Of a stretch of DNA of 64,000 bases, positions 18,415 through 32,422 are shown one piece after another. How positions within the stretch are numbered: position 1 is the stretch's first letter; each line of letters opens with the position of its first letter. A program made the position numbers and the translations under genes. Location of the stretch: assembly GCF_008831285.2 (NCBI RefSeq), contig NC_045147.1, positions 13,804,854 through 13,868,853 of the forward strand. Direction: 5' to 3'. Origin of the DNA: Nymphaea colorata. Its lineage: Eukaryota; Streptophyta; Magnoliopsida; Nymphaeales; Nymphaeaceae. The notes under the pieces are model-generated. The model was given only the letters and a program-made list of their open reading frames with translations, was not told where the DNA came from and did no database searches.

Positions 18415-20320
18415 TTGTGTAACTTGATGGTGCAACCTTCAAAGATCAAAGGAGAAGGGTTCGCACCCAACATGAGACCACATCCAACGAATAACGAAGG
18501 CTATGCATAAACATGTAGATCCTCCACACATAAATATATCCAACAAAACGCATCTGCTGGATAGTCCTGTCTACTGACCAACATGGATGACCACAACAAA
18601 GGATGGTGTACTGTAACGCTATACACAGAGAGGAGCACTAACACTACAAAGCCGGCAGCACTAGTATTGATTACATTCATATGCAGTTGTACATGCATTC
18701 TACTTATCATGGATTGTTACGGTTTCAAAGCCAGGACAGTTCCCTTGAACCCCATAACTCATAGTTGACTCGTTCAAATGAGAAACCCATACCAGGTTAT
18801 ATGCCAAGTTAACATCTGACAGAGTAATATCTGAATTTTGACCTAGTATACGAAGAACATGTGCACAAGTGAACAGAGGGTTTAAGAAAGTTGATTGACT
18901 TTGATAGCACACAGGAGACAGCAAAAAATTGCCAGTCCTGTCTCCACATGTCCTCACCTTTATCTCCATCTCAGAAGTTGAAGTTTGCCCTCAAATAAAG
19001 GTTTGGGATCTTCATGTTGTAGGGATGAACTCTAGTTAAGGCCATGGGAGCAGAGAGAAATTTAGAAAATTAAGGGAGATAAATAAAATCCAGGTATTAG
19101 CAGAGAGTGAATGCCACTTATAGAAACCCATACTCTGTAGTCTAATTTTCAAATGGATTCCCCAAAAAAGAAAAATCGATAGTGAATTCATGGTTCACAA
19201 TTTTCACAATACAAAAAATAGTGATGGTTCTTTAACAATGCGGACCTTGGGAAGTCTTTGAACAAGCCAGAAACAGAAAAGAGAATGAAGAAGATCTCAA
19301 AAGAACGGGGAAAGAAGGAAGATGGAGAAATTCCAGGAGCAAGGAGACGGCGTAAACAAAAACTGCACAAACTCAACAAGAATTTGACACCCGAAATCAC
19401 AAATATTTCTTCAAACGCAAGAAACCAGAAGATAGACCAAAATGGAAAAAATTAATGCGCAAACCTTCTTCGTCGTTACACAGCATGCCCAAACAAGATT
19501 ACGGTACAAGAACCGATGGAGAAAGCCAGAAAGGTCTCTTCTGTGGCAGATCTGGTTCGAACAAAGAGTTGGCTCTTAGTTAGAAACGTTCTAAAGGCCT
19601 TAGAGATCGCCTCTCTTGCTGCAAAAGAAACTAAATTTCCTTCCCGGTAAGTGCAACAGGCGGATTTTCTTAGCGACCAAGAATTCTAAATCGATTAAAA
19701 CAATATATAAATAACAACTTTTGAAGAAAAAGGTCTTACAGAGATGCAAAGAGTTCAAATCTTGCTTGCGACTTGCGAGGAACGAGGCTCCACGGAGAAA
19801 ATAACGAAATGCCCAAAACATCGCTCTGAGGAAGTGAAATGCCAAAGCGGGGCGTTGCTGCATGTCAAACGCGTAGCGCGGTAACAGAAGCGCCGCCTCA
19901 CAAGGATTTTTTTTTTTATTTTAAAACTATTTTAAATTTCGTACGAGAAAAGCAAGTAGCTTGATGGGCCGATGCGTTTCAATACTCCGTATCGGTTAAC
20001 AAACCGGTACATCACCGAACCAACACTGATGTTTTTGTTGGGTCAGCACAAGCAGTATTCATCTTACTGCTTAAAAAAAGTGGAACTTAAAAAGAAAGTG
20101 GAAGTTCTCATCCAATCATTTATCTTTTTTTGATATCTAGAAAATGCTGTCCTATCACATTTCAACATCCCAAAAGTTCAAAACAAAAATTGCTTTTATG
20201 TTGATGGTTTCCAATTGCCAAAATTGAAATGGTCTGCAAAAACTCAGTAAGCAGACACCGCAAGGAAGACAACAATAAGTTGTTGCTCCTCGTGTTTTAG
20301 CGAACTGGTAGTCGGTTTTC
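18415..20320. other. Upstream region of YIF1
   Basis: It probably contains a 5' UTR intron and non-coding first exon of YIF1, inferred from an acceptor-like sequence just before the start codon. The promoter could not be placed. No other gene was recognised. Confidence 0.4.
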
Positions 20321-20520
20321 TGAACCAGGGCTGTGCACTGGGGCTCACAAGTCGAGTTCGGGCCCAGCTTGTGGGCAGCTCAAGACTGGGCTTGAGATCG
20401 GCTCTGACTCAAGTCGAGCTCGATCTCAAACTCGTCCAAACTTACGCTGCTCAGCTCGGGTAAGCTCCAGGCGAGCCGGATAAGCTAAACTCAAGCCAGC
20501 TAAGCATTAAAATTTCTTTT
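20320..20520. repeat. Degenerate GAGCTCGA-type repeat, probable truncated hAT-like fragment
   Basis: This starts with a CAGGGCTGTGCACTGGGGC end, then repeated AAGTCGAG / GAGCTCG / GCTCAGCTCGG words. No matching inverted end or target duplication was found on the right, so it is probably a broken relative of the elements at 2.1 and 40.2 kb. Confidence 0.45.
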
Positions 20521-20945
20521 ACCACACAAAACGCTGAATGAAGTCTGAAGTTTGACCAAATGATCAGTTATCTAATGGACGATCCTTAAAGCATTGTACC
20601 AAGCGGAAGTCCTATATTCAAAATTTTGAGAAATATTATTCTGCTGATAATTGAATGTTGCAATTAATATCTACAAACAGAAAACAGGGGAAAGGACATT
20701 GATCCATATGGTATTTGAACCGTCAATTAGCAGTAGTCAGGATGCAGCAGAGCTTGCAAATCAGCGATTTCCGTCTCATGCTTCAATTTCTTTCAGTTTC
20801 CATATTTTCAACTGTGGAGTGGCAAGGCATAACAAATCTTATTCTCAATCATCTTTCCCCAAGTGGCGGACAAATTACTGCATGTAGTCTGCAGAGGCAC
20901 CCCCAATGTACAGCCCATGACATCATAATTGTTTCATTTGATGAA

Positions 20946-23900
20946 TTACAGCTTGCGACACACTGACATTCCATCTCCAATAGGAACCTTCGTTTTGATT
21001 AGAAAGTTAAATAAAAAAAAAAAGACTATATTAATGAGCGATTCGAAAACACAATCAAAACTTAGTATGGTTTGTCGACTTACCACACTAACGGTGACGC
21101 GTTTATCATTGTAGACGAAATTATTGAAATCTCTAATAGCAATGGTTTTTGGATCATTCACCTGAGAAAACATCATGTTTCAAGCCAATTCAAAGCTAAC
21201 AGGAAATGCCAAGAGTATCAATATCGGCTCACCGTAGGATCTGCAACTTTTCCGTGCCAGAGAACATTATCAATTACAATAACACCACCAGGCCTAACCT
21301 GCAAAGAAATAAGAGAATGCACCAACGTAAATGCCTTCTCAAAACTAAAGCTAGCGAAGTTACATCCACGTGAAAAATCAAACTCAATCCAAAAGACAAC
21401 AAATAATCATTCAAGTTCGTCTGTTTTCCCAGACTGCCATGATACACCTGCAAGGTGTCATGTAAGAACGTCTACCAAAAAAGATTCTTGCAAAAGCCTA
21501 AACCTAGATATAGCACCACAAATTCTTATGTAAGAAATCAATTATACTGTTTCAAATCAGTCGTGCACAACATATACTGCCAGTACATATGGTGCACCAC
21601 ATGGAGCGTGGATCACGGATTCTTTATTTTCCAAGCATGTTTTTCAAATCAGACATCAGCTGCTTTCAGCGTGATTATCTAGCTAAGAATCAATTCTTAA
21701 ATCTTTTTTCATGAACAAATGTCTTTCTAGTGTAATCATCTTCCCAAAAATCAACTCTTAGGTCTTTTTTCCATGAAGAAATATCTTTCAAGCCTCAAAA
21801 ATTTGAAACTTCATGAGCTATTCATCTTTTAAAGTCCCTGAAATACCATTGTGAGGTATATCTTGTAGCTCAAACCAACAAAAGTGACTTCTACTAACAA
21901 AACAATATTAATATTCACATTCACCGCACCAACCTCTACAAATGCATATGCAGAAAGAGATTATTCTCTGTAGCATTATAAAATTGTCTGAATGCAAAGA
22001 GGTCATATGCAAGCAGATCGAAGGAGAAAGGAAAAAGAAAGACTGCCAAAGAAATTATTTATGCACTGTTCCTACAGAAAAGAGCATCTTCATACCAAAC
22101 ACAATAACATGGCTTTTAACTTCAAATTAAGTGAGGACTTTGTGATTGCAGAAACTGAAGATAACTTTTCATGCAAAAGCTCTAGTATAACCCAAAGCTG
22201 AAGTTTTCCCTGTACTTTAATCATAAAGGTTGAAGGATAGATATTTGTTCAACCAATCTCGCTTGAGATTACTAGTGCAAATGTATGTCCACATCTCCTA
22301 GATGACACAATTTAATCGAAATGATTTATCTTATTGAAAAGCGATAGACACATTTAAGCTGAAAAGTATTTGTTAATCTTTTCAACATTCAAGCAAAAGA
22401 CAAAAATGTTCGAAGAATGGAAGATTACCAATTCTAGTAGCAATTCGTAGTACTTGTGGTAAAGTCTCTTTTCAGCATCCACAAAAGCAAAATCGTAGCT
22501 GCACAAATTTTTAGACCAAAGGAAAAATAGTAAAAAGAAATCCAACTGAGCCAGGATAACTAGCATATTGGAAGATCAAGAGATTGACAATGGATTTCTC
22601 AGTGGTCATGCATACAACCAAAATCCAGCTATTTACTCCTTACAAAAATCTACTTGGAGCACAACTGCGTAAAATTGTGAAAGAATGAATGCCAAAACTA
22701 ACAAAGGAACCAACTGAACTAATCGAGTATGCCTTAAGCGTAGAGCAACTGGTACAGGTCCGCCATTCTAGGTCACGGGATTTCAAGAGTTGTGCTCAAG
22801 ATGGTAGAAACCATTCCATGTTCAAACTATAGCTTGATTGAACTAGGGTTTTAACAGGAGGTAACCAAGAAGTAACCAAAAACGTTGCAAGTTTTGCTTC
22901 TCAAAAATTCCAGCACAGCCAATACAATGGTGTTTGGATGAGGTAATAGGGTCTGAAAGACCAGTTCTGTTCTGTTCCCAGGACAACTTAGATTCTGTAT
23001 TTGGCCAATATTTTGGAAGGCATGTCCTCAAAAAGTATGCCAAACATTTGCAAAAGGAGATTCAAGGTCAAATGCCCTCTGCAGCTTGATTGAAGGAATG
23101 GTAAAACCAGATGTGAAATAACAGTCTCGACTATCAAGCCAAGCAGAAACTTGGTAGAAAGTAGGTAGACTCAAACAAGATCTAAACATGTGCACCTATC
23201 CAAATGATGAACAAATAATTGGATTCAGTATCCACAACACTTGAAATGCTATGTTGAAATCACCATCTGTAACAATTATTCATGCTTGAACACCACAGCT
23301 AAATACTTATTCATTTATGCCACATGATGAAGGATGCAATATATAAAGATAGAAATTGTATGTGTACATTCCAAAATACAACACTCAACATGCATGCAGA
23401 CACAAATACAAGCTATAACATCCAAATATGCATGTTTACAAATAAACAAAATCAGAAATTATCAAGTTTCTCCAAGGCTAAAAGAAAAGCCAAAAAGCAG
23501 GTCTAACAAAAAAAAAGACAACTTTATTTGTTTACAAATAAAAAGTACATATATAAACATAGAATAAACAGTAAGCGAGAAGTTTAGCACGTGAAAGAAT
23601 AAATGTCTTCCAGTATGATTGCATAACATAAAGCTTCACTAGTAACCTAATACACAAATGAAATAAATAATGTCTTTCGAGTGAAATGCATATTTGGTTT
23701 CTGAAAGCACATAATACCTGCCGGCTTCACCTTCCTTTATCATAGATTCTAACGAATCCACAGCTAGTGCATGCTTGACAGAAACCTAATATGAAATGAA
23801 ACAACAATTTACAATAGCATTTCGAATAGAACATACACATGCAGGAACAAATATGGAAGAGTACCCTGAACAGACATTGTCTGCTTTTAACGCCTTGGAA

Positions 23901-26191
23901 CACTAAAGGAAGGGCAAAATCCAAGAATTGTGGGGCAATGTCTGATTAAAGTCTTTAAACAAAAGAGCAGCAGCATAATTTTCCATTTCCTTTATTTAGC
24001 AGCAATGTTTCCCATTTCATAAAGAAAAAAAAAATTGTTTTCTGTTGAAAGATAAATGGTGCAAATGCAATTACTTCTCCGATCATAGTGTATCAGAAAC
24101 TGAGATACAAGAGACCACAGAGGAAGCACCATCATCTGTCACTTCCTACACGAACCATAGCCACCACAATTGGCCATGGCTACTTGAAGATGCTCTTTTC
24201 CAGGGAATTCTTAATAGAAAGTGGTGGTCAATTAACGAAATGAAATACAATGTGAAGAAAAAAATTTTAAATGCATTCTCCTTGTAAATATATAGAGAAA
24301 ACAACAGGAACGTTCATAAAATCTATAAGCAAAAAAAATGAGAAATGCACATACATATATACATAAATGATAAGTCAAATGGAAAATAACAAGTTTTACT
24401 TGAAATATTATTATGAGAATATTGAGATTTCGTCTATTCAACAGCTTCCTGCAAGTAAATAAATAACATCTCACTGGTATTCGTCTATTCAACAGCTTCA
24501 GGGAGTAAACAAATAACATTTCACTGGTAGTTATTGACTATGCTATAAACCCATGAAATTCCAGATTTCTGCACATTAACAAAACAAGGACCATTTTAAC
24601 AAGTTGAATTGCATTTCAAGAGGCAGTTATCAGTAGACCGCATAACATGAAATTCTCATACTTCTAAGAACATCCTTTGTGATTGGTTTCTGACATTAAA
24701 AAGGAATGCAACCATGATGACTTTGTTCCCTAGAAAAGTAAGTTTCCTTGATAACCTTGTGAGAAACACCAGCTCGCTCATAGTACTTCTCTGCAATTCT
24801 AAGGCACCGTTCATCCCTTTCACATGCGACCAAACGACCACTTTCCGGCAGGACCAGAGCGACGGCCAAAGAGGAGTAACCCTGAAACAATTGCATATCA
24901 TATAGAAAATAATTTGCAATTATATTTTGTTCGAAACTTTTAAAAGCGTTGCCCCAAATATCCCCTACCAATTAACATAATAGTCAGAAGAACAAGCAAA
25001 ATTAGCGCTCCATAGAACAGTACGATTAACAGTGTGGGCCTTTAATGAACTAGCTGCACTGCTCCAGCATCCAGCCAAGCATTAAGGTCAAAACAGATTG
25101 TTGATGAGTTACCAACCATGTAACTGATCTTCCCCATAATCGCATCTGGCCTCCATCTTCTATATAAGTCTCATGGGAAAAACTTGTGAAGAAAACATAC
25201 CAGCTCTTAGTCGTTTAATTTTAAAGTCCAGACGATAGGATGTGGCCTTGTCCTTCTATCTTTCTCCAATTTCACATAATGATTATAAACTACGGAGCAT
25301 GAGAAACGCCCTCTTGCCCAAAAAGATCTAAGAAGGCCAAGCAGCTTACCTAGTTAATAGGGAAATACTTAGTTAAAACTTATCGCGCTAGTCTTAGTTT
25401 TGCAGCGTCGTTAGTTCACTTAGTGCTGTTTCTGCCATGATTTGGTGATACGGAACATTTCTACATACATGAAGCCAAAATTAGAGAGGGAGGTCCATAA
25501 GTTACCTACAGTATAAATACCAACTTCTATACAACGCTGCGCCCCAAGTATTTGAACAAGCATAGCAAGGAGCTGTGCTTGGTCAGGAGACACCTACAAG
25601 AACAAAGCAGAAAGGTCAAGCAAGAAAAGGTTAGCAACAATACGTAACCAAACAGATTGGATTCCCCCGAATTTAGATTAATTTCCCGGAGAAAAACGTG
25701 CCTGCATCTGACTACCTCGCAATTCCCCCGTCTCTTCACGAAGCTCCCTCAGAATCTGAAGGCAGAAAGTATCGCGCCAAATGAAGGCTAAACAAAAAAG
25801 ATGAGAAAATGAAGAAAAAAATAACTCGTCGCAAGTGACAGGGAGAAAGCAAAGAAAAACGGATAAGTACCGCAGGTTCGCGAACGTTGTCGAGAATGTA
25901 GCGGTAGAGCTGAGGAGTGATGCTTATGACCTGCTTCTTCCCGTACTTCTCATCGTCGACGACAACAACCGCGTCGGAAAGCGTCTGGATCTTGCCGGAT
26001 TGTGTTGCCCTAACCCAACAGCCACCGGATTTCCATCCAAGTACGAAGGTGAAGGGATGCGGCGCCGGCGGCGAACGACGAGAAGGGATTCTGCTGAACA
26101 GCACCGTTTCCGATGGGAACAGACGAGGAATGACAACAGGAAGAATGAAAGAGGGAGAAGCAGCGCGAACGGGTGGCCGGAAATAGGCCAT
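20946..26191 (-). CDS. SAM-dependent O-methyltransferase family 3 (CCoAOMT-like), plastid-type, nine exons
   Basis: Exons (minus order): 25871-26191, 25702-25755, 25510-25593, 24756-24881, 23718-23785, 22429-22498, 21233-21298, 21084-21161, 20946-20987; 302 residues, phases consistent. Exon 1 has a Ser/Arg/Pro-rich N terminus (about 75 residues) typical of a chloroplast transit peptide, then [20 protein letters not shown]. The SAM motif is [20 protein letters not shown]. Metal/catalytic positions of the CCoAOMT fold are kept: [10 protein letters not shown] and [13 protein letters not shown]. The C terminus is [11 protein letters not shown]. It resembles Arabidopsis At3g62000-type proteins, whose acceptor substrate is not established; lignin-type caffeoyl-CoA activity should not be assumed. 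Intron 2 has a GC donor (CAG|GCACGT). ATG at 26191 is the only ATG before the conserved part in frame. Confidence 0.9.
22733..22860 (+). mobile_element. Possible tRNA-derived SINE head in methyltransferase intron 5
   Basis: TAGAGCAACTGG (22741) resembles a Pol III box A and GGGATTTCAAG (22777) resembles box B, 36 bp apart, separated by CCATTCTAGGTCACG as in some plant SINE heads. The box B match is weak and no target duplication was found. It is antisense to the gene. Confidence 0.3.
24431..24531. repeat. 51-bp imperfect tandem duplication in methyltransferase intron 4
   Basis: The unit starting CGTCTATTCAACAGCTTC and ending TCACTGGTA occurs twice at a 51-bp spacing with a few substitutions. 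Confidence 0.7.
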
Positions 26192-27444
26192 TGAAGAAGA
26201 AGCGCGGGAAAAGAAGCAGCAACGTCGCAAAGCGCCGGAGTAAATGGTTCCCGGGAAGTTCCCGGCTTATCCGGGGATGCAAATGGATCGGGTCTCGTAG
26301 GACTAAAATAAATTCCACAGCACTATATCCATCAATGTTACTAGCGTCGGTTCAGGAAGCGATTAGGCGAGGCGGCGGTTTCTGCGAATCGGCCTATTCG
26401 CCAATTCAAGAGAAACGAACATATTAAAAAAACATTTAAAAATAAATGAACACGAACACAAACAATAATTTAATGAAAAATGAAATATACTCAGAAAATA
26501 ATTGAAACGGGACGCATTGCCTTGCCTGAATCGGCCATTGAATGAATCCGTTTGCCATTGATTCGCTTTGAATCAGCGGATTCAGGTCGACTTAGACCAC
26601 TATGTCAATACCATCGTATATAAAGGTCACTTGTCTATTAGATGTGTAAACATATCATCAAAAAAATGGAGATCTGAAGAGGTTTGACTGGCAACAAGAA
26701 AAGTTTTTTAATTCTCTGTTACAGATAAAATGAGGGATAGAAAGCAAAAGTTTTCTCCTTTGCAGGAAGAATGTGCGGTGATGACCTACATGAATCAACT
26801 ATTTGGTTTTGACATCTCAAACACTTTAGATATATATCATATCTAGCAATGACACATCTTTGCACTTTTTTGTAGAATTTATTCTTATATTATGTATTAT
26901 GACATAAATGCATAATAAACGTAATCAGATACTTTGAATAATTCATGATGGCTACCTTTATAAAACATCTCATACAGTGACTTGAAATTAAATATTTCAA
27001 TTGGTAGTCAATGAATTATATGTATTGGGTGTGATTGTTGATACACTCGGGCTCAAGTTTTAGGTAATACATTATTTATATATGTTATGCTTTAATTATC
27101 TGATGATTCTTCTGTTTAACTTCATTGTGTTGAGATGTATCTACACATGGACATTATTGTCCAGACGGACCTGTTGAGGGGATAAGTATTTAGAATTTAA
27201 AAAATGGAACTTTATATTATTTTAATTTGCGTATAAAGTTTTTTAAAGGATCCTAATTGTTATTGGAAGGATTCCAGTATCTTGTCTAGAATAATGAAAA
27301 GAAGGTGTCTAGCTTCAACACGAAAACATCCTTTACACCATATAACTTTTTACAACAAAACTTGATCAGCGGGCGTGCGTTAAAGGCTCCTAATAGTCCT
27401 AGCAACAACCTCTTCTATCCTCATCCTCTAGTCTCCATCATTAG
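26192..27444. other. Methyltransferase promoter side and intergenic DNA
   Basis: The leader and promoter of the methyltransferase are expected just right of its start; no certain core element was found. Around 26340-26600 there are scattered GATTCG/CGAATC words that may be an old repeat, without clear ends. Confidence 0.35.
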
Positions 27445-28214
27445 GGGCCAGTTTGATGGCAGAGAAGAATTTAACGTGGTAAATTTACCATGGTAAATTT
27501 TTCTGAAAAAAATTATAGGATGAAATTTCTCCTTCTTTCAATATGAGTCTCTGTTTGATGTACAGGAAGAATTTAACCTGGTGAATTTAATCATGTTTGA
27601 TGCATGGTAATTTTTTGCAGAGTAAAATTAACCTTGTTTGATGCAGATGGTAGAAAAATTGAGAGACTTTCAGAACTGTTAGTAGCTGTTTTTTTTCCTT
27701 CTCCTCTCCAATTTGACGTGGGAAGAAATTGGATGATGATTTTATAAAACAACAATATGCTAATGTATAGACCTACTCATTAAGCATGCATTACCAACAA
27801 CAGTTTTATGTAAAAAAAAAAAAAAGTAACACAATGAAAACCATGACATCTAACAGTGCAGTATAGTTGACGAAATAAAAGTTATAACCATAACAAAGTT
27901 ACATAACTCATATCGGTTTAACTATGTAATTAGTACATGTCTACAAAAGCTTAATGATTACATATCCACAAAATGGAGTACTCCCTACCATCCACAAAAA
28001 AAAAAAAGTTTAATAAGTACATATCCAACAAAGAAAACGATCTGAAGAATCAAACGATATGAAGAGGGCACCATTGTACCGACATACTAAAGGTTGGCAC
28101 CACTCCCAACTCTCATATATGCCTCGCGACCAACCTTCGAAAACGACATAGTACTTTTGCCGAGACATCATCTTCATCGTCTTATTCAAAACAAAACAAA
28201 TGTCAAACAATTAA

Positions 28215-29512
28215 ATGAAACAATAGTCAAAATTCATAAACAAACTTACTATTCAATTGATAATCTGTAAACATTTGAGATGTTATAGCTGCTCTCAGAG
28301 AATTGTTGCTTCCTCCCCAATGTGTTTGGCTTGCAAATTCCGGTTCACTTAAGACAAAGTTATCATTTGAAGTTGCATCTTCATCAACAAATTGCTCAGT
28401 ATTTGGAGTTTGTTTAATTATGAAGTTGTGCAATACACATGTAGCAAGAACAATTAGAACTTATTTTTTGAATGGATACTGCACTTGCATTTTCAATATT
28501 GAAAAATGACCTTTCTACTGTATTTCGAAGTGATGAATGCCTATGGTTGAATAATTATTCTTTAATTCTAGGTGAGCGTGCTCTCCGAGTGTTAAACTCA
28601 AACATATGATAACGATGCCCTCGATAAGGTATAAGCAAACCTTCAATGTTTGGATATCCCTTATCAGCAAGATAATATTTACCTACAATCATGCGTGTTA
28701 AAAGAGTGCATTGGTTGGTGGAACTACGTACCTTATGGAACAACAAACAGGTTGGTTTGATGATCAAGTGCATTGTACAATACTCTTGAGTTTCTTGCAC
28801 TTCCTTCCCATCCAACCAAAACGTAGTGGAATCGAGTGTCGAATCCAACTACAGCCATGACGTTCTGAGAAATGAGTCCTTTTATATTGCGATACCTTGC
28901 CTGATTTGAAGCTGGGACCCATGCAGGTACATGGGTGCCATCGATTGCTCCTAAACAATTCTATATGCATATATACAAGTTGGAGGTACTGCTAATTACA
29001 TGAAAATATGGAAAAAATCGTTTAGATTGTCGAATATGTGCTGACATCTCATCATTGTTCTGCCGAACGTACTCCTTATCCATTATACATATCGCTCGCA
29101 GGACTAGGCTGACATATTTACTGATTGTTTGTCCAGAATGTTGAAACGTATTTTGAACGGCACGATTTCATTCATTATGTCCAATTGTCAAAAGAAAAAT
29201 AGCTACTTGTTCTTCTACGGTAATGTCACGAGCATCCTCCAACAAATTTCTAGCTCTTAGAGTGTTACACAATGTCATATATGTGTGTCCGTCCATACGG
29301 AGTAAGTCCATAGAATTTCTAGGATGACCTCGAAGCATAAGTTGAATAAAAGATGTACCAGCATCTTTAAATGGATGAGCAATCCTCCTAAATTGTTCTT
29401 GTCATCTTAACCAAAAGAGGATGAAGACATAAACTAGTCGAATGATGAAAAGGACTCGCTCATCATCGTTGTCACTCATCATCGTTGTCATCGAACATTC
29501 AATATCGGCCAT
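28215..29512 (-). pseudogene. Harbinger transposase (HARBI1-like, DDE_Tnp_4), inactivated
   Basis: From MADIECSM near 29512 the broken frame passes a helix-turn-helix-like N half (RMDGHTYMTLCNTLR, EQVAIFLLTIGH) to the nuclease core. The first Asp is kept in LGAIDGTHVPAWVP. The second catalytic position, normally SA.DSRVL, reads SARNSRVL, an Asp-to-Asn change. YYLADKGYPNIEGLLIPYRG follows, and the last acidic residue is in RNTVERSF. There are several in-frame stops and at least one frameshift. Confidence 0.75.
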
Positions 29513-29727
29513 ATTCACTAAACTGCATGTACATATAACAAAAATTATTTAATAACAAAATTTCAAAGATGTGTTTCAATACATGAACAAGAACAAACTG
29601 CATGTACAACAACAATTTCAAACAACATCAAAGATCATGGAATTATGCTAATAACATCACAAAATACATGTTTTGCATGACATGAATTATACAAATAATT
29701 AACCATTGAATGTATAACAATCAGCTC

Positions 29728-30702
29728 TTACCTAAACCATGTCAGCCGGTCTGGAGGTGAAAGGTTGACAAATATCATGGAATTGGTGTCTTCTGCTAAC
29801 ATGTCCATGTTCTTCATTCGCGTATGACTATCTAGGAGTCCAGTGTCCACCATCTCTTGCAATATTTCGCAACATTTGACAAATTGAAAACCTCTAGCAG
29901 TACGTGTGAGGGTGTTCACATTCTCAGCTATACCGTTCAACAAGTTGTAATATTAGTCATCATTGCTTGACCTGTTCCTTTTTTACCTAATTGTGCTTCT
30001 ATTACTTGTCATTGTCGGATTTTCAGTTATAGGAATTGGAGGTACTGGCGATTGTAGAGGAGGGCTATCTTCATAAAGAATCTGTGTGAATGATTATTCA
30101 CTTTCAGAGCCCATGTACAATGGAGTTGATTGAGAAGCAGGTGTAGATGGGAGTGGTTCAGTGTCATCATGTAGTACGCTATTCAATGTCTCTGCGTTTT
30201 TACAAGTTGCATGAGAATCGCTATAGACCTCGGTGAACTCTTAATAGTATCTCCATAATTTTGGCCCTCTGTAATTTTTTCTATTCGGATATTTCTGAAA
30301 AAAATCATGTGTTTATATATTGCACAAGTAATGACAGGTTAGACAAAACCTAACAGTATGAACTCTATAACTTATCTCAATGTAGTCACTTCATACTTGG
30401 GGGTCAACATCAATACATTTGTTAATTGGGTCGTAGACAAACCTGCTTGTATTCAATATTTCCTTCATGACTGTCAAGTTGGGTTTAGAATACTTCAATT
30501 TGTTTTTTATTTTATCTTTACTGAATTTTGGACCGAATCTGTCCATCATGCTTTTTTCAATTGCTTTATACACATTAGACTTCAAACCTCCACCAGATTT
30601 CATACCAGGCATGCGTGAATGCTCAACAAGAAGTTGGACTAAGTGGTCCACTTGTGGTTCAGTCCATGTAAGATTTTCCCTTGATGGACCATTGTCTTCC
30701 AT
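29728..30702 (-). pseudogene. Harbinger ORF1, Myb/SANT-like DNA-binding protein, broken
   Basis: The N-terminal frame (30391-30702) reads LTWTEPQVDHLVQLLVEHSR then KFSKDKIKNKLKYSKPNLTV, a Myb_DNA-bind_3-type domain found in PIF ORF1 proteins and their plant relatives. The C-terminal frame (29728-29943) has FVNLSPPDRLTWF, the usual end of these proteins. Frame breaks lie between them. In intact elements the product brings the transposase to the ends. Confidence 0.65.
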
Positions 30703-32422
30703 GGTAATGTTTTGTACAATAATTCTTCACAACTACAATATTCAAAAATTCTTGCATGAAGAACAAAAGCAAACGAGCACCCATCAAAACATATCATATG
30801 TTCTTCATAACTTATTTTATCTAAACTTGTATTTCTTATTATAAAGATAATCAAGACCTTGATTAGGAAGACAATAGCATGCCAACAGTAAAAGTTCTTT
30901 CAAGTCCATTTCAAACTTGAAAGTCCACAACAAAAGTTCATTAACCAATTCAGTGTACCTACAATGTTAAATTCTGCACAAGCAATCGATGATTAAAAGG
31001 AAGACGAATAGTTGTTGATATAGCTTGAACTGTCAAGGGTGCGTCACCTGAAAAACTTCACATTTTAAGCACAAGCATTTTCATTTAACAATAGACAGAA
31101 CCTATGAACGTTAATGATTCAAGATCCTTGAAAGGTTAAAACTAATTTTAGATTATATAGATAAAAAAACTAGTCAACCTTGCAAGCCTAAAACTGAAGA
31201 CTAAAGTGTCTTGCAACAGTAAAATGGAGAAGCAGGATTAGGAGGAAGCAGCAGACAACTACAACTACACTGTCAAAGCAAATGGATGGTTGTGCATGAG
31301 GAAACAACAACAATAACTTGAAAGAAGCAAATACAAGCCCACTGCACAAACTCTATGTATTTCGGCACTTATGGTCTGAATGTATTCTCAACTTCTTTGG
31401 TCTTTTGTTCTATATTTTCCTTGTTATTCTTGTTCTACTAACTATAGTCAGTGATGCCAAACTTTTTTGGGACTTTGATCTCCATGTGTATTTATCTGTC
31501 TTTATACAGACTGTGGTAACCTTTTTCTGTTTTTAATTAATTTGGGGTATATTTTGCAGGTGCCAACATCCTAGTCTACTGCTTGTCGATGATGTTGATC
31601 TCTGTTTTAGGTTGCATGTATCTCCTCCTGGAAGGAGAAAGATCATTCTCCATCGGGAAGGTACTCACAGGGAGAGAGATATAGACTTATAGGTGTTTGT
31701 TTCAGCTTCCTTCTCACAGCCGGTGAAACATGGTAGAAAAGATATGAATGGCCTACCAAATAGCTATGAAATCCCTACTTTCTTAACAGTCCACACCTTT
31801 CACTATGGAAAAGCAAAACCCATTTTACAAGACCCCTGCATGCTCTCACAAATACCATCTCTTCAAAAAATAAGTATTTCCAAACCCAATTCAACTTATT
31901 TTGAATAAAGCAACTCTAGAGCCATTGTAAACTTCATTCATTTGAACGTACTAGGAATTAAGGCACAACAGAAATCAGAAACAATGAAGTTCCTTTGAAG
32001 CATAACAAATGACTCTTCCATTGTAAGAGTTGCGATACGAGAAGAAACAAAAAATATGAGGTGGAAAGATAAAATGTAAAAAATATGCACAAGGCAAATG
32101 CAAAAACCATACATAGTAAATCTGGGAAAGAGCATCTGTGCATGCATTCTCTATTATACTTTCATACAGGAATCTGCCTTTATGCAAAGCCTTTATGCAA
32201 AATCTTTTGATTTCTTCTTCAGCCCCAAACATACAGCACGCAACCATGGCTGGCAGATCATGAATCATCTAATGTGCCTATTCCATATCAAGTACTAGCA
32301 TCATCTTGACCAATATAAATAAAAAGTAACTTCGGAAGTCACATGCAACTAAACTATCATGTCAAAGAAATTATAGCTGCGACAATGCCACAGAAGACCA
32401 AAAAAATATCAGATCTAACTGC

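Noticed and set aside
19540-19600. tRNA-like GGTTCGAAC
   Set aside because: No box A at a suitable distance and no cloverleaf could be drawn.
20946-26191. Protein-L-isoaspartate methyltransferase
   Set aside because: Motifs VDAEK, DNVLWHG and [13 protein letters not shown] belong to O-methyltransferase family 3, not to the PCMT family.
31318-31536. 72-codon hydrophobic frame inside the Harbinger element
   Set aside because: No family match, and it lies on the strand opposite to the element's genes in AT-rich DNA.
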